NCBI GenBank assembly: GCA_003344405.1
Contig: NOWV01000107.1
Coordinates: forward strand, 62,001 to 126,000
DNA from: Trichoplax sp. H2
Lineage: Eukaryota; Placozoa; Uniplacotomia; Trichoplacea
Length of the DNA stretch: 64,000 nucleotides
Direction of reading: 5' to 3'
Part shown: positions 45,401 to 60,400 of the stretch, one piece after another
Numbering within the stretch: the first letter of the stretch is position 1
How the letters are laid out: every line of letters starts with the position of its first letter
Position numbers and translations under genes: made by a program
The notes under the pieces: generated by a model
What the model saw: only the letters and a program-made list of their open reading frames with translations
Databases searched by the model: none
What the model was told of the DNA's origin: nothing

Positions 45401-48400
45401 TGTGATAAAGTGCTTCAAAATGTTATAATAAGAACTAAGATTTATCGTGCAACATTATTAGATAACATAAATTGGATTCGTCCAACACGACTTGGAACTA
45501 ACTACTGCACTTTCAATCAAGATATCTATGATTTACATATGCAATTTTTTACTGGTATTTTTTAGCAAGTTAATTATATCTTGTGAATTAAGTCGCAAGA
45601 TCTAAACTGAATTTACTATTGCAAGGTCGATCAATGGCTATCACTTTTAATTAAAGCAACACATCGAATTCTTTATAATACTAAATTACTTTGCACAATC
45701 CAATAATATCTCAAAATCTTAATATAATAGTTACTATAAAATGTCTACAATATATATTGTTAATATCTTTTAGAAATAGATACTTGTATAAACATGCAAT
45801 CAAACGTACAACTTGCACTATTCTCTTCCAATCTCATGAATAATATTTAGGACTTAATTAATCTATTATCGGTAAATCAATCTTAATCTAATTTTGGGAC
45901 TGTACTACATGTGAGTTGTCGAGTAACTTACTCGTCTCTGGTAGTATTTGACAATAATATAGAATTTGATCATATCCTGAATTAATATTTACTATATTTC
46001 ATTAAGAGTATGGTTTCAGAACTGACTGGCAATTTAATGGATTTAACTTTAAGATTATGACAAAAGAAAAATAGTACGTTAAATTTTCAAACCTTTTCAT
46101 ATCAACTTACAAGTCACGAATGTTGTAAAGAGTAATAAAGGCTTCTCTACTAAATTCTTGTATAGGATTATTTCGTAAAATTCTATCAAAAGTTAAACGA
46201 GCGATAGTTGCTAATATTTAATTTTTACTAAATCGTCTGTATTAATATCGTTGTTATAGTAGATTAAAAGAAATGAACAATAGTAAGAATATCATTACCG
46301 TACGTATTTATGGTTATTGATCGACTTACAGTGTTTTAAGATTTGATAATTTCGAAAAACATCGGTCTTTTAATGTACTTATTTTGTTATCACTTATATC
46401 GCTAAAATATATGCAAATGAAATCTTGCCGATTAATAAATAAATTCTAAGAACATAATTATGCGATTGAGTATCATATTAAATGTTGCAAATTCTAAGAT
46501 TTACTACATCAGCTTTGCCATCCATTACTACTTTTAAATCGTTAACAAGCTTGGATCAGAAATAAGAAAGATATCTTATAAAAATTTAAAGCTTGTAATT
46601 TTGAATAAGATAATTAGTTTAGCAAGTTCAGTAGCAGGATAGACTTTAAATTATGATCATTTAATCGATGCATGTATTTTAAAAGATTGCATAGATCTCG
46701 GTTTCCATAAGATTGAAGACTTAGTTTATTCCTCTTTTGTATTATTGTGCATTTATATGCGTATATTAGGTTGTTCCGCATTAGTATATTGTGAAAGCTT
46801 GACTACTTTGCAGTTACTGTGTGCATTTTTATACATACACTTTATTAGTAAAGCGTGAAATGAAGATAAAAAATTTACTAAATATCTTTAAATATTAATC
46901 GTAATTTCGATTTTTTTAGTCAGTAAACCTATATACATTATAGTACGCTATCGGAAGTCAATATGTGAGAGGGTAATTCTGTCTTTAAAACTTGAAATTT
47001 TACATTGCTATATTTTAGGTGCAATCAAACAATTAAATAATTTAAGACAATTCTTAGGCCACGAAATTAATTTACGAATTTCATCACTTACAGTGAAAAA
47101 AGATTTGCGACTTTATCTGAAAGCGATGATGAAGGACAAACATCCGTGATATTATTACTATTTAGATACCTTTTGTAGAATCAGTTATACCACTGTTATT
47201 TACTATTAATAATAATCTTATTTAAGCTATAAGCTACGAATAGAATAATATTCTTGTAAACAATAGCAAATAATTTGAACAGTACTTACAAATCCGTCAG
47301 TTGATGTAATTTTATTAGTGAGATGAATGCATCATTTCCCAATTGATTTCTTTGTAAGCTACTAAAATATTAGAATGATTTATCATGTTATGATTATTTG
47401 TTAGGATATGACTGTTTACTGAATTTAATATAAATTAATATTATCAGGACTCTCATTAGCATAGCATGATGTGCGAGTTCAGTTACTTTAAATAAAATAT
47501 AATAATTGAACTACTGAAATTGCTTAACATCGTGTCGCGGTGTTTTCTGAACGCAATTAAGATAGTAAAGTTTAGGGGCTTTACTTTAATTTTGATCAAA
47601 AGATAGCTTCTAGTCTAGACATAGCACGCCCGAATATAATCAGACTTGTTCCGATATTATAATTGTAATAAGTGAAAGTGCTTAGTATTTATGAGAATGG
47701 CTGACTATACTACCAAGACCACTTTCGTCCAATTTGATTGATTAGTCTTGCTGAATTTGATTGGTTAGTTTTGTTTACTACTAACAAGATCAAACGAGAT
47801 CATTTTCGTCTAATTTCATTGATTAGTCTTGCTATCCTAAATTAGCATCTCTCTTCAATCGGGCTTTAGCCGAATGGACATTGATATTATGCATAATAGT
47901 CGTCTATTATGCATACTGATCGAGATCGAGTTTTAGCCGGAACAAATACATGAACTCAATGTATCATATAATAAGGTTAGGGTTCCAACGTTTCAGTATC
48001 TAAATATAGCGTAAAAATGACCACGGATCTCTGCAGAGTCTATAAGATTAGGGGTAAGTGCTATCGCAAGTTTCTTAAACAGATTAAGGTCCTTGATACC
48101 TAATTCAGAAAGACATTTTAAATTTGAACTTTATCGGCTATCTCAGCATTGATTTCTGATATGTTAGCTATCTAGTTCATCATTGATCATAACGGCAATT
48201 CCATTTAAAAGCTCAATCAATATCTTTTAAAATTAATATCAATGGTCAACAATTTATCTTTGCATAAGGGTGTAGATTTATGGATTCTTATAAAAAAACA
48301 ATAGTAATACACAAAGATTAATGCTTCTAGGACGAGAATCTTACAAGAATTTAATATATTGTAGGAAAGTTATTGCAGTTGGGCTAATCGTTTGGATTTT

Positions 48401-51400
48401 ATGATCATTCAAAATCCTATATTTAAATAGAGTTATTACCGATTTTAAATATAATGTATACTGTAATTGTAAGCAATAGCATTGAAAGTTATACTGAAAG
48501 TTATACCGAAGATATGCGATAAATTGCTTAGCATAATTTACTGACAAATTTCTGGTTTTAGTTGATGTTCTGTACAGCTCTTTAGGTATAGATTTTAGGC
48601 CAAGGCCATTTATTGTCCTTGTATGTATTCAATCGCAAAATGTTGAGAAAAATAAAATGGCATAAAAAATGTGATGCAACTTAATAGGTTAGCTATTTTA
48701 AATTTTATAATCACTCACAGAAGTAAGTACTGTGGCTTCTTCGATAGAATATCACCGACTTGGTATGATTCCAAGTGACTGTAACTAATATCCCTACAAA
48801 TATCGAAATCATGATTATAGCCTTTAATCAAGTATACATGGCAATCTAAAGTTAAGTGAAAGACCTCCAGTTGTAATGCATCTATAGCTAACGTCTTGTA
48901 AAATAGACAGTCATAAGTTGCATCTTTACGTGAATTTTTAACTCGAAAATGTAAATTGCAATCTTATGATACCCATTGCCGTAAATTAATGACAAAAACG
49001 AATCTTAAAAGCTCTGAGGTCAAATGAATGAACTGAGTAGATTTACATTCGTTAACATTGATAGTAATAATTAATAAGTTTATGAAAATTTTCATTGCGA
49101 CTATAGTGAAGCTGTTAGACAAGCTATAGTTGTCAACATGTTATGTAGAAAGTGAATTAGACATAACTTAAAAATAATACCAAAATCTATGGTAGTTAAC
49201 GATAATATATATATATAAGCAGTGTTTGTGATAATTCAAGTATATTGATTTCAACTTCGTAGAATGTGATACTAGTTGTAGTGTTTACTTCTAAATACGG
49301 TATAGTCAATTTTTAGTAAAGGTATTAGTTTTCACTAGGCAGTAGTATAATTCTAAGACTGTAAGATAATTCTAAATATGTATGATATATATTTAACAAT
49401 TTACTCTGTAGAGATATCTTGTACTCTAGCTAACTTATATCGTAGCACTAGCTTAACATAGAAGTAACCTATTTTTATGAATCATTCGCGACCATAAATA
49501 ATTTCCTCCTGCTGTGCTTCTAACATTATAAAAGCTATCTTCTTTCGTCTATCTCGTTCGTTAGTTCTGGTAGTTACACGGTAAGCTTGCAGGCTTTACC
49601 TATTCTACACTACTACAGTAATTCGACTAGTCACGTCGTTACTCTCACGATAATCTTACACGATTATTCTCTTACACTAGCTTAATAAAGGTTACTTTTC
49701 TGTAAACTATTCTATTGTAATTTATTGCGACTAATGCTGAACTCTCAACCTTCCGAAACATCGCACTAATCAAATAATTTTATTTTCATACTAAGTTCTG
49801 TAAATGTTAAATTATGTTTTTCGCAATTATCATATTGTAAATATGTTAGATAAAATATTTAAGCAGCTACGCTTTTCTGTAATTGTTATTCTTAGTCCTT
49901 CTTTTCTAAGATCAGCTATTATAGAAAGTTTTCCGTGTCTATCAGAGCTTGTTATACTATTATGTACGTAGTATCTCAATCGATAGAGAACCAGTAATAA
50001 AACCTGCTATTCTAGAATTACTTGTGTGAACTACACTTTAATTGCAGTTAGTAGAACAGGTTATGTTACAACGACATAGTTTAGTAACAGTTTACTATTA
50101 AATTAAGTGTCAGCTTAATATACTTACATGATATTCCTTGGTGATTAAACTATGTCGTTGTAACAAAACCTGTTGTCTATTAATTCTCCTCATTAAATCT
50201 GTTATTTAAGTTTTCACTTACAGTATCCTAATAAGGTTACATCTTCCTAAAAATGTTGGTGCAATCGTTGATAAGTTATTACCGGCCAAATTTCTAGGTA
50301 ATGATAAAAAATACAACCACATCTTCACGTGACTTACAACACTTTCAATTATTGATAATTACAAATTTTTAATGCGGGTAATTCTAGGCAACAGATCTTG
50401 GTTGAGAGTTGAGCCATTAAAACGGCAAAAGGATAAATCTCTGGAATTGAAACAATATAGAGTGGATTAACGAAAAATAAGATGTTAATGATAATGATAT
50501 TTTTATCGCCAGTAGGATAAAGTTAATAGTAACTTAGGCTATATTAAAGAAATATTAAAATACGGCCATTATGACGAATTTCAGGTCTGTAGCTATCGAA
50601 TCATTGTAATTATTAGATCGGATCTGGCAATCTTAAAAATTAGCTCATGAGAATCGCTCAGTCGATTATTTTGGGGATTTCTAACCCTAACCCTAGTCCT
50701 AGCCCTGCAATAAACGCATAGCCCTGTATAAAAAATGTATCGCTGTATCTCCTAGGAAGTGGAAATGATTTATTTCTTCTTTCATTATAGGGGGTAGATT
50801 TCGATTTGCACATAAAATTTACATGGCTTAGAGAAAATATATTAATTTCCTATAAATTTGAGGTGATAATCATCAAACAATGTTGATGCGAAAGAATATA
50901 TGTCATGCTATTAGTTTTCTAACTGAAAAATTACGATCTTCATCTGACGCACACCCACTCTTCTACCGAACATGCGATAGTATCCTACCTATAGTATATA
51001 GAAACTAGCACTAATCTGATGATTTATGTTAGTCATTATATATCTATATTTATGAATACTGTTTTTTTTATTAGGAAGTGACATAAAAGATCAGCCTGTA
51101 AATCATTGTAAGAATTAAAAGCTATAATTCTAAATAGGACTCGTGAACTATTGTAGAACCATATTTAAATCGCACTTTGTTATACAATAAGGAAAGTTCT
51201 AGAGAGTCTTTGTATAACATAGACTATAAAGTCTTGTCTATTAGAGTAGTATTCCTAATGATAGGACAGATATTATCCCCGATATGTGGTTCAGGGAGTT
51301 AACTATTAACGTAAGTGGCATCAACATATTTAATCCTTTACCAATACTTAATTTAGTTAAGTTAGTATCTCGCTTGTTGCGCAAATACGGGTGCTTGTAT

Positions 51401-54400
51401 AATATCATATAAGTCAAGCATAAAGAATTACTATTTCGGATTAATTTCCAGGCATAAGGGCACTGTACAGTAGCCTATTATTTTAAATCTAAAATTTAAT
51501 ACCGTACCATAACCTAAAAGCTTAATCCTAAGCAGGTATTAGGAGTTACTCCAAATGATATATGTTAGAATCAACTAATTTTTGTAGTACGTTACTCTAC
51601 TAACGCTTTCACTAAATAAAAAATTCATGGTTATATAGAGTGCTCAATTTTGTAATTTGCACATCAAATTTGGACCATAAATTTCGTCTTAGTATTAACA
51701 TATAGTATAATGTATGCGAGTTGATGTCAACGATTTGCCCCGTGAAGAAATACGATATAATCTACGTAAGATATTAAATTTAATTTTAATAGAGAGCATA
51801 AATTAATCTGATACTACTATTACCAGAATTGCCGCAATAGCATAGTAACTAAGCTGTCATAGTAAATTTCAATCCACCATAAGGATATTTAGGAAGTGAG
51901 GCAATATTTTAAGACCGATTTACGGTATATAACTTTATACCCTGTTCTATATACTAAACTAAGCTAACTGTAATAATGAATTAACTGACTATTAACTGAG
52001 ATAGGTACACCCCGCATAGATAATACTAATCCTATCTGCAAGTACTGAAGTCAGTCAGATAAACTTCAAGTGAAGCTATTATTTGAAGTTTACTACAAAG
52101 TTTAAGCCTACAAATCGTGAAGCCAGGCGAAATGATCAAGGAACTCAAAATTCACAGATTGAAAAACATTGCCGGATAGAGTTCTAACCAAATAGAAATA
52201 ACCAAATAAGATAGATAATATTAGGGTATATAATTATTGATGAAGTATTTAAAAATTATAGTGTGAGATATTTTACAGGCTTCCGAGCTTGGGTAATTCC
52301 TTAAATGTTTCTCGCCTCAGTTGGATAATTTCATTACTTTGTAACTTTCTAATTATTAATAAGAAATAGAGATAAATACAGTTACAGTAGAATATTTTTA
52401 CATTTAACCCTATCATAAATCGTGTTCTAATTTATAGAACAGATTTTTCTGACAATGCTAGGATAATTTCTGTTTTAAGCATACATGAAGTAGTCTAAAA
52501 CCGTATTATTATCTTATACCTGAATATTTATTACTCTGTAATATATTACTTCATTCACTTACAGATTTCGTAAATTTTTTAAACCAGCGAACGCCCCATT
52601 TGGAATTTCTTTAATTTTATTTTGATCAAGGGTGCTAAATAGATAAACATTAGCGAAAGTTATGGTGTGCTTAACTTTCGTACAAGCTTTAAAATTCAAG
52701 TAAAACAAAATTAGCGCCAGAAATATACAATTCAGAAATAGATATGATTGGGATTGTAATTGCAGTGCAGATTGTAATTGAAACCCTATTTCAATCTACA
52801 TAAGATTTCAACTTCATACCGTTACTTGACTATTTTTAAGTACTAATTCTGGAGAGCTGGTGTTACGATTAAAATTTTTACATAATGCTTATTTTCATTT
52901 AATAGACAAAAATTAGTTGGTAGAAAAATTGAAGTAAGGAGAAGTTATTTCTAATAAATTTTATTGATTACTTACAGAGCTAGTAGATAGGGAATTTGGT
53001 TAAATAGCTGAGTCGGTATTTCAGCCAGTAAGTTGTTCTTTAAAAGACTGGATGTAAAAAAAAGAAAGATATGTGAATGATTAAAATCATTAAATAGATA
53101 TTTATTATCGCTCTGTGATAATCAATCCAATTATTCAAAGTAAATATTTCACAATTACAGATTTTGTAGGGTAGAAATGTTGCCAAATATTCCAGAATTG
53201 ATATATGAGATCTTATTTCCTTCTAGATTTCTATATGACATTTAAACTAATCTCAGTTATTAAGATCAAGAAATATAATCTTGACTACGTAATTTTCTGT
53301 GCTAGATAAATGAAACACTTTCCATGTGATAGAAAATACTGGTATTTTGATGAATTACAGCTGGTACAAGAAGGTAAAGGATGGATATGATTATTTCGCA
53401 CACGTACATAGTTTGTAGTGGAGAAATTGAAGAAAAGCTGTTGGTTGCAAGGTATTTGATATCATTATTAGTGAGAAATCTGTATCATAGATAAACATAA
53501 ATTTAAGATTGTTTACAATCATGAGTATAGCTACAATTAGGGGCGGTATCGGTTTTGAATTTCACTATAGCAATTTCATTATATCAGTAGAAGATTCATA
53601 AATCGAGATTTTAATTAGTAAGACATAATTAATATTGCAAGAGCCAGATTTTGAGTGTATTAGAAATTCAAAATAAAATACATATACATGTAGACACCTA
53701 GAATATTAAGAAAAGTATTATCAAATCTAATATGACTTACACAGTCTGCAAGGATGTCATATCTCTAAAGGTATTACTTTCAACTGATTTAATCTGATTT
53801 CTTGAAATGTTTCTATAGAAAGGAATATATTTATTTCAGTACATAAGAATTTATAAGACTATAATCAAGATTAAACTGGAATTGATATAGAGTAGCTGAG
53901 GTCAGTGGTTGTTCAATAGTACGTTTAACTATCAGTAATTTGTAGATTATTGATGTCTACAGCTGCATAATGTATAAAATGTAGATTTACTATAGAAGAC
54001 TAATACCATAATTAATACATATTCTCTGTTAGTTTATCATACTGAGCTTAAAAGTTCTAATTGACTTACTATTAGTTAGAGTAAAGAATGAATTTAATTC
54101 AAACTTTTGCCAAAACTATCACTGCAGGTCCATGATTTGGCATTATATTTACGTTACGGTTGTAAACCGTCTTGATATTTATAGGATAAAGTTTTACAAG
54201 TTATGGTAATATAAGTTCATTGCAAAACTGTAGTAATTTGAAGTACAGTAGTACTAGAAAGTAGAATAGTGTACTATGCTTAATAAAGTAATTGCATGAT
54301 AGCTGGTATGATAAATGGTGTAGTCCACTTGTAATATTCGTACTGTGTACTGTACGTAGAGGCCGTATCTGACAGCTATATAAAGTTATTTTGTGTAATG

Positions 54401-57400
54401 TACTTAGGTAATTCTGAAGTTGTACGGAATTATTGTTGTAGAGGATAATAAGTCGATTTTCCAATTTATCTTAGTTATTTTCAACTGTTATTAAACGAGA
54501 AGAAAAGTAAATTCTACACAGTAAATATGCTATTAATAAATGATACTTTTAAACTTAAATACGACGCTGCCTAATTTTGTCACGTCGAAGGTTTGTTTAA
54601 TTTTAATATCTTAAATTTCGAGTTAATGAATTGCGAGCCTAAAAGGTCATAGAATCCATCCATTACAAAAGTAGAGTAAATCGACTACAGTTAGTTACAC
54701 TCTACCACTTCATAACAAGAATAAGTACTGTCTTATATTTTAGTTATCCATCACATGTAGTACTTATATAAGGACTTTTATCTCGCTTATATTATGTACG
54801 GCATACTTACACAAATGTCGTATGTGAACAACTTAAGAAATGATTTCGCTGTAAATGTTGGATCTTGTTATTGTCAAGATAGCTGATTGAATATTTTAAT
54901 GAAGACGTCGATTTTAAATATCTTGAGATTTGATAGTTCGAGTGTTGTTATACATTTCTTAATAAATTTGATTCTTACATGTTAAGTAATGTTGTTCCAT
55001 TGCAGATGTCGTGTGGAATTTCTCTCAAGCGATTATTAGATAGGAGACTACCAATGTGAGATTATCAAGATAATAGACGATGTCAAATAGCTAATTTGAT
55101 AGCATTATCGCCGAATAATTGAAATTAAATCTCGTCTTTTACTTGTAGCTCACATATAACGATTTACATACGAGTACTAAGAGTGTGTAAAACTTAATTA
55201 ATTATTCCCCGCGTAATTTAAACAGTTCTCTATATAACGTACATATTTCTTAAAAATGGAAAGTTGGAGAAAAATCCATCTTCAATTCTTTGGATGTAGT
55301 TATCTTTCACACTACTAAAGAGCAATATAAAGTAGTCCTACGTAAATATATTAGGTTAGAATAGTACATTTGCTGTAATCGTGTATCATTCTTATATAAA
55401 CTTACATATGGCGTATTGTTAATACTTTTGTTCTGTCATCATTTCTTAATGTGGTTATACGATTATAGCGAGCATCACTATAAGTTTAATCAGTTCGTTC
55501 TAGATATTAATTCTTAATACGTAAGATCTTATTGTGATGATTATATTTGTATTGCTGAATTAGAAAATCAAACAGTTTAAGTTTTATTCCAATTTGAAGG
55601 AAAATTACATTTTAAATGTTTTCAAATTTAGTACATGTAATGCTATTAAAAAAGTTGCAGTATTCTTTTATTTATAATATCGTATAGTTATAAGAACAAA
55701 TTCATGAATAATCAGGTATTTTTGTCGTAGGGAAAATTATTAAGAATGATCTATTTATGGTCACAAGCGTGTAATCAAAGGACTTATTTCTAAAATGTGC
55801 TGGCAAGAAAATGATCTATTTTTTGATTCAATGCTGTATGATGTATGATAATATCAATGCAAATGGATGTAAGTAAGTAATATTTATGTAATCTTGGTGA
55901 ACTAAGTTTCATTTATTATCCGCGCATGATTAACTTACATATAAGTCATGATTGGGTGTTCATAAAAGTAACTGAAGTCTATTTCCAATAATCCATTTTT
56001 GGTTAAGTATCTGTAAATAGTTAAGTTTAATTAAGTTACGTGGAAAAAATATACTTACATATCCAAAATTTGTTACTCTCAGATGGCGATGTGATTTTAA
56101 GGAAAATGATAGCTTTGTATTCATGGATAAGCAGTTAGTAGGTCGTATTCTTATAATCAGGTCATTAAGCTGTACTTTACTAGAGAAACTAACTAAGAAT
56201 GTGGCATTTTGTGGCAATATTGAAAGTTCTTACATAGCATTCAAATGTTCTGCATTTTCGAATAAATTCTTAGGTATTTGTGTCAGTAGATTATTGATGA
56301 ATAACCTATGATGTGAGAATTTTGCGGAATGGCATTTGCTTTAGTGATATTTTTAGGTTAAAACGATACCGTAGATGACTTGAACTTGTTAGTACCAGCA
56401 AAATATGTCAAATAGTAACATAATAATTCAACCAATTTCTCCTCGTTTCATGAAAAATAACGTTTTCAAATATTATTACAATGTAAACATTTATTTTAAC
56501 TGATACATTTTTAAAGATGTATGCGTACATTACAGCCAACATTGTGATTGCGACATCACTTTAGGCTAAAACTAATACAACCAAATTTTAGTTAGATTTA
56601 CTATGCTTTATTTTAGTTAGTTGTTTACAAATGTCTAAGATTTGGTATATTCTTCAAGTCAAGTGCCTCTATATGTCCAAGATTATTTGAACTGTATTGT
56701 CTATAGATCAAATAAATTAATTCAATTTCTTAAAATGGAATAAGTTAAGATCAAGCTTAAATACAATATTTAGGATACAGGTAAGGTATAGCTAGTATTT
56801 TCTTCGATTACTAGTTAAAGGCAATTTATAATTGCTAAACATAGAGTATCATTAGTTATAGTAATTTTTATACAATTTTTAGCAATAAATAAAAATTTAG
56901 CTAATATACATAACTACTATATGTAGCCCTTAATGGGAATATGCATATTTTCGACAAAGCCCGCTTGTTTTACATATATTGTCATTATCAAATGGTAAAA
57001 ACATTAACTACCCTCAATTGATACAAGTAATTGTGGCCCAAGCTTGGCTAGTACAGTTTATAATTACAATGAATGATCTTAAATAGTGTTTAATTTTCTC
57101 ACATTTGATAAAGGAGAGTATTTTTAAAGTAAGATAAGTAACGGGAAGGCAATTGATTGCCATAGATTCGCCTGCAATACACAAGAATTAGTTAATAAAG
57201 TGTAATATAATATAATAAGTCACCTAGAATAAAATGTAAGTCGGAAGCCTCTTTAATAGCAGAATCTAGGTTTGTCAATTTCTGTGCTTACAAGGAACTA
57301 ATGCTACGAAGTGGTGGAGCTGTGCCATTTTCCGATGTATAACTGATCGATTGAAGTCGGTTCCAGCCTAAGGCTCTAGATTTGTTATATTGATAAAAAT

Positions 57401-60400
57401 AAAGATAATTATTGGGCTTTGCATTGTAAGATTTTTACGGTAGTAGTGAATTATGTACCATATAAAAAGTAGATTCTGTTATAAACTATTAGCCGAAGAT
57501 AGACATATCTTACTAATGTAGTAGACTAAATAATTTATGAAACAAAACTCAATTTTACTAGAAATTGCAGTCCTGTTATTCAGCACAGTTTTTGATATTC
57601 TTTATGTCAATATTAAAAATATCCCTTTTTAAATAGGACTAAAATTTTATCGTATTTATTACGATGAGCGCCTTTATTAATCATATTAAAGTTTAGTGTT
57701 AGTAAATTTGCTTTGTATTGTGATGTTGACTATAATTTCGACTACAGTAGTGATAAAATTATAATTCTGTTTCGGATAATATTGAATACAAATCATTCTG
57801 TAGTTCAATCAACGAAACGCCGCAATATTCGCATACCATACACGAACGTGATTAATTTAAGACAAATTAACTAACCAATAAACGTATTGTCTTAAATCGA
57901 TCCCATAATTTCTGAGTATAATAGTCATGCAGCACTTTAGTAGTAGTTTAGTTCTAATAACGGCGATGAAAGCCAAAGATTTGCTTCTCGCATCAAATCA
58001 GAAATATGAATATCGTATTGTTATGGTACAAGTACACTATGAAAGATATCATATGCGCTGATTAAGTATTTATTTCGTAGTAGATTTCTGCCTATATAGG
58101 TTAGGTTGACTAAACTTTTGTAACTGACTTGTAATTGCTAATGATGCTCATTAATAACCATTTTTATAATTTCTACGAGTAAACTAGCGTTGGTCGTTTT
58201 AGTTGAAATAAAGTAAAAGTAGTTCAACGTTGTGAAATTTGTGTGATTACAATCTAGAAGGGTAGTTTTAAGCCCAAACTAGAGTAGTAGTTGACAGTAG
58301 CAACTTAAAAGAGCAGCGTACTTTACTTTATACTTTGTCAGGATAGTAGTCCGTGACACGTATATATAATTTAATTCTTCACTAGCTAACTTTAAATAAC
58401 TAAATCATAAATTCTCATTCTAATTAGATTTAAGCTTATACTACTAAAAGTCTTTTTCTTATCTCGGGTTATGGATTAATATCCAAATACACGATATCAT
58501 TACTTACAGTATTCTTAACGTGGGCAAATTTGCAACACAACGTAAGTCAAAGCTCTTTATTTTGTTGCCATGGAATACGCTGTAAAAAATTAAATCAATT
58601 TTGATTAAAATTTGAACATTATGCGGTTTAGCAGCAAAATTGTAGATATATCAACTGGCTCATCTTCTAAGTTCAAGTTTAATCTTTATATCCAGTAAAA
58701 CAATTTAAGATTGACTTAATGTAGCCATATCCGCATTTTCTTATTTCATTTAAATTGAGTTGGTTCGAAGCAGGAATTGTTTCTAACTACAGTTTAAATC
58801 ATTATTTGCTAAAATATTTAGATATAATACTGTGATAAAGTGATCTTCAAAGCAATAAATCAAGAACTACAGTTTCTTGTAAATTCCACTTTATTACAGA
58901 AGTTAGGTTCGTCTAACTACCAAGGACTATCTGACTATCTGACAATCTACTTATTACAGCAAAATTCACGATTTATATACGATTAGTTACAGAATGCTTT
59001 TACTGTAACAAATCTTATCTTGCCCATTAAGTCGCAAGATCAGATCTAAATTTACCATCGCGCAATCTATTCATAATTCGCGCGTCTATTTAAAGCATTA
59101 CAATACAATACTTACAGTACTAACATACTTAGCGCAAATCTATTTACATCTCAGATCTTTATATAACCATCTTAATAGATTCGCTACAATACGTACTGTA
59201 AACATCTTCTACAAATAGACTCTTACACAATCTTACGCTCTAGCTTACAAGTTAAGTTATTCTCGTACAGTCTTATAATAGTAATCTAAGCTATATTTGG
59301 GGCTGCACTACAAATACCTTAATAGTTAATTAAATCAGCTTCTTCTGCAAGCTAAATGAGTTATAAGTCTCTATATTTCTTCTAGTTTATAGGATTTAGT
59401 GCTATAAATCGAAGCTTTTACTCGCAATTTTAATAATTTCATCATATTTTTATTCTAAAATAACTTAGGAACATATTTCTCTAAAGTCGACAAACATTAA
59501 TCTTCGAGAAGCAAGTGTAGAAGTTAATATACGTATTATATATTCGACGCATACAAAAAGGGGTATCTTATTATATTAGGGTGCTGCTAGATTGAATCGG
59601 AAATGTTTGGATAGGTGCGTCTTTAATAATTCCTAATATACCAGTTCCATAATTATAATAATCGACTTACACTTCGTAGACTTGGGGTAGATTTTGAAAT
59701 ACTAAATTAGGCAAGCTGTTTATCATGTTATGCGCCAAAATTCTAATAGCAATGGAAATTGCATTTATTAGAAGATATGGACGCAGCTGATTTTTCACTG
59801 ACTATGTCTAAAAGCTATTACTCTATTTGCATATTAGCTATGTAGTGATCTCCGACATATATATCAGTTTTAACATATATAATGCTTACAACTGCTGCAG
59901 CTTGACCAGGTTTGTAAATGCGTTTTCTTCTATTACATTTATCAGATTTCCTGTGAAATCTCTATTTTTGAGAGAGAAAAACAAATAAATTTAAATTTGA
60001 CTTTGCTATTTCCTTAAATTTACGTAAATTTAGGTCCTTATATCAGTACAACTGCCGTTAAACTTAAATGACGTGTTGACAAGATTTTACAAATTTTAAA
60101 AGCACGAAGTAATTGCCATGGAATCTTTATTTTTGGGTGTACTATGAATATAATATGAATCCGTGTAATAAAAATATTGCCTAATTATTACTGATCCTCA
60201 ACAACCGAAACAATAGTTTACTTCCGAACTTAAAGAAAGTCTAATCTTATTACCATCAAGCTCTCTAACATATAGTTGGGCATCAATTTACACATACAGC
60301 TATAAAGATTTAACAAGTTTAAGATAAAAACAGTAGTACAGATCCAATCTTATTCAATTGCTTTATATGAAAAACTATGAGATATCATTAGTAAGGATTT

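Noticed and set aside
50127-50198. 72-nt window with a GTAAGT donor and AG acceptor resembling another LRR exon
   Set aside because: It has several in-frame stops in the required phase and overlaps the hairpin arm; the match in length is likely chance.
56059-56112. Candidate exon before a GTAAGT donor
   Set aside because: The required phase-2 frame has a stop codon near the 3' end and no LRR pattern.
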